5,146 bases of DNA from an uncultured Clostridia bacterium. GTDB lineage: Bacteria; Bacillota; Clostridia; Lachnospirales; CAG-274. The notes beneath the pieces were generated by a model. It saw nothing but the letters and a program-made list of their open reading frames with translations, did not search any database and was not told where the DNA came from. The position numbers were made by a program, and so were the translations under genes. Below are positions 1-4,850 of the stretch, one piece after another. The DNA is taken from NCBI GenBank assembly GCA_946630405.1, contig CAMOYW010000108.1, positions 1 to 5,146 on the forward strand, given 5' to 3'. The first letter of the stretch is position 1. Each line of letters opens with the position of its first letter.

Positions 1-677
1 CCCGCTATACCCATAACAGAAGCTCCGCAGCAGCAGGCATCAAAAGGGTTTGATACCGACATATATACTCCGCAAAGCGAAGTGAGCATACACCCCGTTC
101 CGGAAACAAGAGACATTTCTTTCTTTCCGTTTTTGATGAGTGCAACTTTAGAATCACTCGCCACTATATCGGTACTTCCGCTTGCAAAAACGACACATTC
201 ATACCTTTTTGCCAAACTTTTAAGCATTTCGATACTTTTTGAAATATCATCATCTTCTTTGGCATCAAGCCCCACAGCAGACTTTTTTACGTCCGCAAGT
301 GCGCTTATCTCCGCTATATTGCCCTTTATAGCGGAAAAAGCGCTATCAAGCAAAAGTTCTTTTATACATTCCAACCTGTATTCACTGCACGAGATACCCA
401 CTGCATCAAGAATACAAGGCTTATTCATTTCGTTGGCAAGTTTGACCGCCTTCAATATAAGCTCTTCCCTGTACGGCGTGATACAGCCAAGGCTGAGTGA
501 CACGCAGGAAGCAGCCTTAACAATATACTCCATTTCATTTATATGTTCAGCCATTATGGGCTTTCCACCCGCCGCAAGCACAATGTTTGCACAATCGTTT
601 GCGGAAACGGGAGGCATAATACAATGAATAAGAGGTGAATTTACTTTATTTCGTATATCAAGTATTTGTTGCAGCAT
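1..677 (-). CDS. thiM: Hydroxyethylthiazole kinase, C-terminus cut by window edge
   Basis: ThiM phosphorylates 4-methyl-5-(2-hydroxyethyl)thiazole with ATP in the cytoplasm, a salvage step toward thiamin phosphate. Reading the complement from the ATG at 677-675 gives 225 uninterrupted codons. Visible family marks are PLIHCI (residues 15-20), an ANDCAN segment followed by GGKPIMAE (26-44), an ILDAVG segment (89-94, usually DPVG), KGNIAEI (118-124), ASGSTDIV (165-172) and the SGTGC anion-hole loop (192-196), whose Cys matches the catalytic Cys of characterised ThiM. Family length is about 260-275 aa, so roughly 40-50 residues lie outside the window. The start overlaps the end of thiW by 20 nt and has no strong Shine-Dalgarno site, which suggests translational coupling. 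One oddity is that HCI is followed by MPP where the family normally has TN. Sugar-kinase-fold relatives such as ThiD are less likely because the N-terminal motif order is ThiM-like. Confidence 0.93.
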   Translation of the reverse strand, partial: MLQQILDIRNKVNSPLIHCIMPPVSANDCANIVLAAGGKPIMAEHINEMEYIVKAASCVSLSLGCITPYREELILKAVKLANEMNKPCILDAVGISCSEYRLECIKELLLDSAFSAIKGNIAEISALADVKKSAVGLDAKEDDDISKSIEMLKSLAKRYECVVFASGSTDIVASDSKVALIKNGKKEMSLVSGTGCMLTSLCGVYMSVSNPFDACCCGASVMGIA

Positions 678-1389
678 TTCTGATCTTTTTTGCAGATACA
701 ATATAATAAACCGCCGCTATCACAAAAAACACGGCAAAGCTTATAGCAGGCAAAACAGAATATATTCCGCCCGATAATTTAAGCACTCTTTCAAGCAATA
801 TAAATACGGCAAGGTAGGCAATACAGCCTATAAACACGATACCTATGGAATCGCTCATAACGGTATTTCCTGTGTTATATACTCTGCTTCCGAGCATCTG
901 TTGATACTTTGCAAGCAAACCCGCTTTTATAAGTTGCTTAATAAATATAAAGGCTATACTTCCGCCTATCAAAGTACCGCTTATAAAGCTCGGCACATAA
1001 AAGAGCCACGAAAGCCCTTCTCTGCCCCATATAAAGGTCATTACGGGATAACTTATGACAGCGCCAATAATTCCCGTTCCGATGATCTCTCCGATAACGG
1101 CAAAAATGAGCTTTCCCTTTGATATCCTGTACAACATCCCCGATAAAAACGCTCCAAACACGGCACCCGTAAGAGCTAAAGGCGGTATACCCATAAAACA
1201 CATTCTAAGTATACCGATAATGAGTGCGCATAAAAAAGCATAGTAGGGACCGAGCAACACAGCACAGAGTATGTTAATAAAATGAGCCATAGGGCACATT
1301 CCCTCAACACGAAGTATGGGCGATATAACCACTCCAAGTGCAATAAGCATTGCAAGCACAACGGTTTTCAACAGTTTCTGATTGTTCAT
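658..1389 (-). CDS. thiW: ThiW family membrane protein (ECF-type S component for thiamin precursor uptake)
   Basis: ThiW is an integral membrane substrate-binding protein thought to import the thiazole precursor with a shared ECF energy module. The 243-aa product is strongly hydrophobic. Typical ThiW segments are RVEGMCPMAHFIN (27-39), a VLLGPYYA stretch (44-51), GAVFGAFLSGMLYR (75-88) and GEIIGTGIIGAVISYPV (100-116). The chosen start at 1389 has a GGAGG site 7 nt upstream. An in-frame ATG at 1428 lies inside the leader terminator and is rejected. The ThiW core ends near residue 165. About 75 further residues carry two more membrane segments (roughly 181-200 and 210-231), so the protein is longer than the usual 160-200 aa. 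It is followed by an overlapping thiM and preceded by a riboswitch-like leader with a terminator, so expression is probably repressed when a thiamin metabolite is abundant. Identity is secure. Substrate (thiazole) is inferred from the kinase partner. Confidence 0.9.
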   Translation of the reverse strand: MNNQKLLKTVVLAMLIALGVVISPILRVEGMCPMAHFINILCAVLLGPYYAFLCALIIGILRMCFMGIPPLALTGAVFGAFLSGMLYRISKGKLIFAVIGEIIGTGIIGAVISYPVMTFIWGREGLSWLFYVPSFISGTLIGGSIAFIFIKQLIKAGLLAKYQQMLGSRVYNTGNTVMSDSIGIVFIGCIAYLAVFILLERVLKLSGGIYSVLPAISFAVFFVIAAVYYIVSAKKIRNAATNT

Positions 1390-1396
1390 AAAGCGT

Positions 1397-1401
1397 CCTC
1401 C
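1397..1401 (-). promoter_or_regulatory. thiW ribosome binding site
   Basis: GGAGG lies 7 nt upstream of the ATG at 1389 and just after the terminator U-tract. It decides the thiW start against the in-frame ATG at 1428. The bases overlapping and following it (AGGACGCU, 1399-1392) are perfectly complementary to AGCGUCCU near the start of the same transcript (1599-1592), so the site might also be masked by long-range pairing. Confidence 0.85.
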
Positions 1402-1404
1402 AAT

Positions 1405-1428
1405 AAAAAAAGTGTACACGGGGTACAC
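1405..1428 (-). terminator. Intrinsic terminator in the thiW leader (attenuator)
   Basis: On the transcribed strand GUGUAC pairs with GUACAC (1428-1423 with 1417-1412) around the 5-nt loop CCCGU. Seven U follow directly (1411-1405). It sits between the aptamer and the thiW Shine-Dalgarno site, the normal place for a transcription attenuator. The stem is only 6 bp, so it is modest in strength. Its 5' strand also takes part in the competing antiterminator. Confidence 0.82.
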
Positions 1429-1456
1429 GCCTAAGGGGCAAATCTACAGCGCATAC
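1423..1456 (-). promoter_or_regulatory. Putative antiterminator helix of the thi leader
   Basis: GUAUGCGCU (1456-1448) can pair along its whole length with GGCGUGUAC (1431-1423) using three G-U wobbles. One strand takes the inner part of the 3' strand of aptamer helix P1 (1448-1451), and the other takes the 5' strand of the terminator (1423-1428). The two structures are therefore mutually exclusive. An occupied aptamer would hold P1 and allow termination, and an empty aptamer would form this helix and allow read-through into thiW. The pairing is seen in the sequence; the mechanism is inferred. Confidence 0.6.
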
Positions 1457-1571
1457 TCCAAAACCGCCCGTTACCGTGCGGCTGTTAATGTGTCGCATTA
1501 CCGACACATTATCGGTCGGTGCTCAAAAGCACCCTCTCAGCCCGAAACACGGACTCCCTCGCTGTAAATTT
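1440..1571 (-). promoter_or_regulatory. TPP-riboswitch-like aptamer, divergent 3' half
   Basis: A 12-bp closing helix P1 (1571-1560 with 1451-1440, one G-U) encloses the domain. The 5' half matches the TPP class: GGGAGUCCG, P3 GUCCG/CGGGC (1554-1550 / 1544-1540), the conserved CUGAGA that binds the pyrimidine (1540-1535), the insertion hairpin GGUGC-UUUUGA-GCACC (1533-1518), and GACC where the 3' strand of P2 belongs. The 3' half keeps a P5-like 9-bp hairpin with loop GUAAUG (1510-1487), close to the usual GAUAAUG/GGUAAUG loop. The flanking ACCUGAU and GCGUAGGGA strands that bind pyrophosphate are absent. They are replaced by GAUAAU, AUUAAC and an extra hairpin AGCCGC/GCGGUU (1483-1478 / 1467-1462). 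Position before thiW and the downstream terminator support a riboswitch. Whether the ligand is TPP is open. Confidence 0.7.
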
Positions 1572-1586
1572 CCAATCTATTGAAAA

Positions 1587-1610
1587 GCTTCAGGACGCTC
1601 CTCCTCAAGC
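1587..1610 (-). other. 5' hairpin at the start of the thi transcript
   Basis: GCUU/AAGC and AGGA/UCCU nest into a hairpin beginning at about the predicted +1 of the thi promoter. It carries the purine tract GAGGAGGAG. It could protect the 5' end, and its 3' part could instead pair with the thiW Shine-Dalgarno region. No open reading frame of credible length starts here. Confidence 0.4.
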
Positions 1611-1616
1611 ATATTC

Positions 1617-1645
1617 ATTATAAGACCAATCAAGCTATTTGTCAA
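1617..1645 (-). promoter_or_regulatory. Sigma-A promoter of the thiW-thiM operon
   Basis: The complement reads TTGACA (1645-1640), a 17-nt spacer and TATAAT (1622-1617). Both hexamers are perfect consensus at optimal spacing. Predicted transcription start is about 1610, giving a leader of about 220 nt before the thiW ATG. Such a strong promoter fits control by attenuation downstream of initiation. Confidence 0.88.
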
Positions 1646-1687
1646 GAACCTACCGCTCTTTTTTCAATTTGTTGTTATATTTTTATA

Positions 1688-1716
1688 TTGAACTTACCCG
1701 TGATTTATTATATAAT
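1688..1716 (+). promoter_or_regulatory. Sigma-A promoter of the D,D-carboxypeptidase gene
   Basis: TTGAAC (1688-1693), a 17-nt spacer and TATAAT (1711-1716) give a near-consensus vegetative promoter. Predicted start near 1723 leaves a short 5' leader of about 27 nt. It diverges from the thi promoter, with about 42 bp of AT-rich DNA between the two -35 boxes. I see no obvious operator between them. Confidence 0.85.
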
Positions 1717-1737
1717 ATTGAAACTGTTTGTTCTAAC

Positions 1738-1744
1738 AAAGGAG
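1738..1744 (+). promoter_or_regulatory. Ribosome binding site for the carboxypeptidase
   Basis: AAAGGAG stands 5 nt before the ATG at 1750. It selects this start over the in-frame ATG at 1639, which lies upstream of the promoter and would not be on the transcript. The product from 1750 begins with a regular signal peptide. Confidence 0.88.
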
Positions 1745-1749
1745 AAAAT

Positions 1750-3174
1750 ATGTCAAAAAAACTCACTTTAAAGTGTTTACCTATATTGATAACGGCGTTG
1801 TTAATTTCCTGTCCTTGCATTGCAAATGCTGAGGATAGTCAACCCACCACTCAAACAGCTGTTCAATCAAACGGACCTGTTATACACAATTATATCGACG
1901 GAGGAAGTGTAAATGTGGTAAACGCCGACGCTTGCGTACTGATGGATGCAGATTCGGGAACTATCCTTTACGAAAAAAATCCCGACAAAAGGCTGTATCC
2001 CGCAAGCATAACCAAGATTTTAACGACGTATATTGCCTGTATAACCTCAAAGCCCGATGAGCTTGTGACCTACTCCGACCGTGCCATAAACGGTATCGGC
2101 TGGGACAGCAGCAGGTACGGTATGCAAGTGGGAGAAACAAGCACAATGGATGCGGCACTTCATACGATCATGATGTTTTCCGCAAACGAAGTGTGCATGG
2201 GTGTTGCCGAACATATCGACGGAAGCGTCGAAAAGTTTATGGAAAGAGTCAACAAGCAGCTTGCCGATTGGGGTTGTACGGGCACTCATTTCACAAATCC
2301 TCACGGCTATCATGATGACAACCACTACACAACGGCAAGAGATATGGCGACCATAACATATCACGCCGTTCAAAACCAACAGTTTAATGATATATGGGGC
2401 TGTGTTCGCTACAATATGCCCGCTACCAATAAAGAACCCGCCAAGATAATAACCACGAAGGTCATGAACCTCCGTCCCGATTCAAGATACTACTACCAAT
2501 ACGCCAAAGGTGCCAAAACAGGCTTTCACGACCAAGCACTCAATACGCTTGTGACCTACGGTGTAAAGGACAATATGCGTCTTATTGCGGTGGTAATGAA
2601 AGACGGAGGCAGAGATAAAGCCTATGAAGATTGTCAAAAGCTCATAGACTATGGATTTTTGCACTTTTCGGACATAACTCTTTATAACGGAGATTACACA
2701 AGCTCCATGCAGGTTTCGCAAATGATAGGCGATGAAGAATTTAAGGCAGGCGACGTAACACTTACCGCTCCCGAAAGCATTACAAAGCATATGCCCGAAT
2801 TTGTGGATTCTTCAGCCGCAGAAATATCCGCCGAACTTCCCGAAAAGCTCACGGCTCCAATTACGGAAGGCGACAAAATCGGTAAACTCAACATAAGCTA
2901 CAACGGAAACATCGTGGGAAGTGTGGATATACTTGCGGGAAACACGGTACTTACCCGTCCCGAAAGCGAATTAAAACTCGAAAAATACAAAAGGATATTT
3001 ACAAACGAAAAAAACAGGCCTCTTATTATAATAGGCTCATGTATTATAGGCTTTGGTATTCTTCTTATATTCGTTAGCGCCGTAATCGCTTCCGAAAGAA
3101 GAAGAAAAAGAAAGAAAAGAAGAATGAGAAATCGTTATTCCAACTACGATTCAAAAAGAAGACGTAAACGCTAA
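1750..3174 (+). CDS. Serine-type D-alanyl-D-alanine carboxypeptidase (PBP5/DacF-like, peptidase S11)
   Basis: This enzyme removes the terminal D-Ala from peptidoglycan stem peptides outside the membrane and so limits cross-linking. The 474-aa product has a signal peptide (K3-K4, hydrophobic core about 10-25, likely cleavage after ANA at 27). It carries the penicillin-binding triad of motifs: SITK (86-89, nucleophile Ser86 and Lys89), SAN (144-146) and KTG (256-258). The region around GDKIGKLNISYNGNIVGSVD fits the beta-rich PBP5 C-terminal domain. A membrane helix follows at about 424-447, then a 27-residue tail rich in Arg and Lys facing the cytoplasm. Many PBP5 relatives use an amphipathic anchor instead, so the full helix plus basic tail resembles the clostridial DacF-type layout. 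It is a single-gene unit with its own promoter and a hairpin after the stop. The family is certain. The choice among dacA, dacB and dacF is not, so no symbol is given. Confidence 0.95.
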   Translation: MSKKLTLKCLPILITALLISCPCIANAEDSQPTTQTAVQSNGPVIHNYIDGGSVNVVNADACVLMDADSGTILYEKNPDKRLYPASITKILTTYIACITSKPDELVTYSDRAINGIGWDSSRYGMQVGETSTMDAALHTIMMFSANEVCMGVAEHIDGSVEKFMERVNKQLADWGCTGTHFTNPHGYHDDNHYTTARDMATITYHAVQNQQFNDIWGCVRYNMPATNKEPAKIITTKVMNLRPDSRYYYQYAKGAKTGFHDQALNTLVTYGVKDNMRLIAVVMKDGGRDKAYEDCQKLIDYGFLHFSDITLYNGDYTSSMQVSQMIGDEEFKAGDVTLTAPESITKHMPEFVDSSAAEISAELPEKLTAPITEGDKIGKLNISYNGNIVGSVDILAGNTVLTRPESELKLEKYKRIFTNEKNRPLIIIGSCIIGFGILLIFVSAVIASERRRKRKKRRMRNRYSNYDSKRRRKR

Positions 3175-3177
3175 ACA

Positions 3178-3209
3178 AAAGGACTCTTGCCAAAAGGTAA
3201 GGGTCCTTT
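3178..3209. terminator. Hairpin terminator between convergent genes, possibly bidirectional
   Basis: A 14-bp stem (3178-3191 with 3196-3209, two G-U pairs on the plus-strand RNA) closes an AAAA loop 3 nt after the carboxypeptidase stop codon. On the plus strand the U-run is short (UUU inside the stem, then AAAAU). On the minus strand the stem is followed by UUUUGUUU, a better terminator tail for the operon arriving from the right. It probably ends both units, more convincingly the minus-strand one. Confidence 0.72.
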
Positions 3210-3218
3210 AAAATATAA

Positions 3219-3275
3219 GGCACCTCTAAAAACTCATTCTCTGCATTCTGCTTTAAAGCAGTTTTTAAAGATACC
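3219..3275. repeat. Degenerate inverted-repeat element
   Basis: The arms GGCACCTCTAAAAACT (3219-3234) and AGTTTTTAAAGATACC (3260-3275) are inverted copies matching at 13 of 16 positions. A perfect 14-nt palindrome, CTGCTTTAAAGCAG (3248-3261), overlaps the inner edge of the right arm. The 57-nt size and long arms suggest a small palindromic repeat or MITE remnant. The stop codon of the gene ending at 3265 lies inside the right arm. Copy number elsewhere cannot be judged from this window. Confidence 0.45.
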
Positions 3276-3615
3276 CTATCAATATTCCCAAAAGCAATGA
3301 AAATGTATTTGCCGCCAACGACAATATTACACATTTCTTTAGCTTTAAGCCTGAAAAATACCTGTACAGATATACTTCGGATATGTATACGGACAGTTCG
3401 CATATTAATATGGAAATATACCATAAAGTTAAGCCAAATCGTATGTATACCATGTAGCATATCAGGTTACATAAAGGATTCGTTACGGCATTGCACAGCA
3501 AACTGTAATACACAAGCTTTATATTGCGAGAGATCGCATAAACGGCCACCGCTTCCGAAAGCCACGTCAAAAACAAAGCCTGCGCAAAGCCAAAAAGAAC
3601 ATCTTCAGGCAACAT
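3265..3615 (-). CDS. Uncharacterised 116-aa four-helix membrane protein
   Basis: I do not recognise a named family. The product is hydrophobic with about four membrane segments (roughly 7-28, 34-58, 62-88, 95-114). Acidic residues E21, E73 and E80 fall within or at the edge of these segments. The motif NAVTNPLCN (42-50) recalls an N..TNP..N signature I associate with uncharacterised clostridial membrane proteins; that is memory, not a search. The ATG at 3615 lies inside the end of the preceding 66-aa gene (11-nt overlap), with no clear Shine-Dalgarno site and an in-frame stop a few codons upstream. Translation therefore probably depends on coupling. It is the last gene of the four-gene minus-strand group, and its stop codon lies in an inverted-repeat element, so the C-terminus may have been altered by that insertion. 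Confidence 0.72.
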   Translation of the reverse strand: MLPEDVLFGFAQALFLTWLSEAVAVYAISRNIKLVYYSLLCNAVTNPLCNLICYMVYIRFGLTLWYISILICELSVYISEVYLYRYFSGLKLKKCVILSLAANTFSLLLGILIGYL

Positions 3616-3805
3616 TCGATTTATTCTTTTTTGTTAAGACAATAACCCCTACCGAAATGATACAGGCAAATAGCATTATCCCTACCACAACGGTAAAAAT
3701 TGTATTCATCCCCACCGAACTTGCCATAACGGTCGAAGTATCATTCCCCGTAAATACGGTAGTGTGCATTACGGGCGGTTCATAAATCAAATCAAGCCTA
3801 TACAT
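3605..3805 (-). CDS. Uncharacterised 66-aa single-pass membrane protein
   Basis: I do not recognise a family. The 66-residue product has a polar N-terminal part of about 34 residues (with IYEPPVMHTTVFTGNDTS), one membrane helix at about 35-58, and a short basic end KKNKSNVA. The charge pattern predicts the N-terminus outside and the C-terminus inside, without a cleavable signal peptide. The start is well supported: AAGGGGAG 7 nt upstream of the ATG, formed by the last codons of the MFS gene, whose stop codon is only 1 nt away. It overlaps the next membrane protein gene by 11 nt. Small size and position between two membrane protein genes suggest a subunit or regulator of a membrane complex, which is inference. 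Confidence 0.68.
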   Translation of the reverse strand: MYRLDLIYEPPVMHTTVFTGNDTSTVMASSVGMNTIFTVVVGIMLFACIISVGVIVLTKKNKSNVA

Positions 3806-3806
3806 T

Positions 3807-4850
3807 TTAATTCTCCCCTTTCATAGTAAATAAAAACACAAAAAAGCAGGCGACCGAAAGCAGAGTTAAAGGTATCGCTCCCGAAACGATACTTACTGCT
3901 CCCGGTATAAAGGCAAGCAAAGTTCCCGTCAAAAGCCCCACGGTAGTAATACCAAATGCTGTCAAGGGTCGTGACTTCATCACGGACAAAAGCATTCCGA
4001 GGGTCGTGCACATTGTCATAGAGAACAAAGCTATACCCAAAAGAGACGACCACATTATATTGTTACCCAAAAGCAAAAAGGGAACGGATAAACCGCCGGA
4101 AACAAGAGCCACCTTCCTCGCTCCGAAACGATCGGACAAAATTCCGCCCGCCGCCTTTCCTACTCCCATCATACAGAAAAGCAAAAGATTTTCCGTCCAT
4201 GTCTTTTTCCACGCCATAGGTATCCCGTAGCCCATCAACCCCCTTACGCTTACCACAAAAAAGGCAGATATAACAATAAGGGCGGGATTTATATTGCGAA
4301 CCACAAAAACACACGGTTCAAGCTTTTTTGAAGACTCAAATAATTTTTCCGCAAAAAAGATAAGCAAAGAGCCAAAAAGCATCACCCCGAGACCTATAAA
4401 AAAGGATCGGTCGCTTGACCCTAAAAGCCGCCCTGTTATCACGCCGAAAGCTCCTCCCGACACAAATACGGAAACGGGAGCAAGTCGATTACCCGAGGTA
4501 TGCAATGTCGCCTTTGCTCCTCCGATATGCACAAAAGCATTTCCGAGAGAAAGCATCGCAAAAAACAACACTCTAAGCACACCGGTGAATAAAAGCATAC
4601 CTATCGCTCCGCTTAAGACAAAAGCAGAACCTATATATGAACAGCACAGCCTCGGCTTAATATCCGAGGCTCTACCTATAATTATTTGTGTGAAAAAAGC
4701 AAGCACATCATACATCAGCGCATAAAATGCCGCATATTCGGTTTTGCCGAAAAACAAAACAAGATATTGAAAACATATTACCTCAAGCGCAAAATGGATA
4801 AAAAACCACATAAGCGCAAGGATATCCGTGCTTTTTATCTTACAAGGCAT
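3807..4850 (-). CDS. Compact 12-helix major facilitator superfamily transporter, substrate unknown
   Basis: The 347-aa product shows about twelve hydrophobic segments in two halves, split by a polar linker at about 169-186. The MFS loop 2-3 motif appears as GRASDIKPR (59-67), and its counterpart after helix 8 as GGILSDRFGARK (235-246). The segment NAFVHIGGAKATL (104-116) near helix 4 resembles the N-x-x-F-H region of fosmidomycin-resistance-type MFS proteins, but this does not define a substrate. It is shorter than the usual 390-420 aa because loops and ends are minimal. The ATG overlaps the TAA of the preceding 73-aa gene (TAATG), and two small membrane protein genes follow at once, so it is probably the central membrane part of the group. 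MFS membership is firm. Export of a peptide or small molecule is only a guess. Confidence 0.85.
   Translation of the reverse strand: MPCKIKSTDILALMWFFIHFALEVICFQYLVLFFGKTEYAAFYALMYDVLAFFTQIIIGRASDIKPRLCCSYIGSAFVLSGAIGMLLFTGVLRVLFFAMLSLGNAFVHIGGAKATLHTSGNRLAPVSVFVSGGAFGVITGRLLGSSDRSFFIGLGVMLFGSLLIFFAEKLFESSKKLEPCVFVVRNINPALIVISAFFVVSVRGLMGYGIPMAWKKTWTENLLLFCMMGVGKAAGGILSDRFGARKVALVSGGLSVPFLLLGNNIMWSSLLGIALFSMTMCTTLGMLLSVMKSRPLTAFGITTVGLLTGTLLAFIPGAVSIVSGAIPLTLLSVACFFVFLFTMKGEN

Noticed and set aside
82..627. Long plus-strand open frame (181 codons) opposite thiM
   Set aside because: It is antisense to a gene with clear ThiM motifs, has no ribosome binding site, and its composition is the reverse reading of thiM codons.
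1390..1428. Upstream in-frame ATG that would add 13 residues to ThiW
   Set aside because: It lies in the terminator stem and U-tract, without a Shine-Dalgarno site; the ATG at 1389 has GGAGG at ideal spacing.
1530..1560. Plus-strand resemblance to a glycine riboswitch (CUCUCAG...GGAC)
   Set aside because: It is the complement of the TPP-like CUGAGAGGG region, it lacks the rest of the glycine aptamer, and the plus-strand promoter starts downstream of it.
1577..1612. Eleven-codon leader frame at the start of the thi transcript (ATG at 1612)
   Set aside because: The ATG sits at or before the predicted +1 and has no ribosome binding site; nothing else supports a leader peptide.
1639..1749. Upstream in-frame start for the carboxypeptidase
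   Set aside because: It precedes the promoter, lacks a ribosome binding site and would bury the signal peptide behind 37 residues.
4294..4725. Plus-strand open frame of 143 codons opposite the MFS gene
   Set aside because: Antisense shadow: the minus strand encodes a twelve-helix MFS protein with both loop motifs, and the plus frame has no ribosome binding site or recognisable domain.
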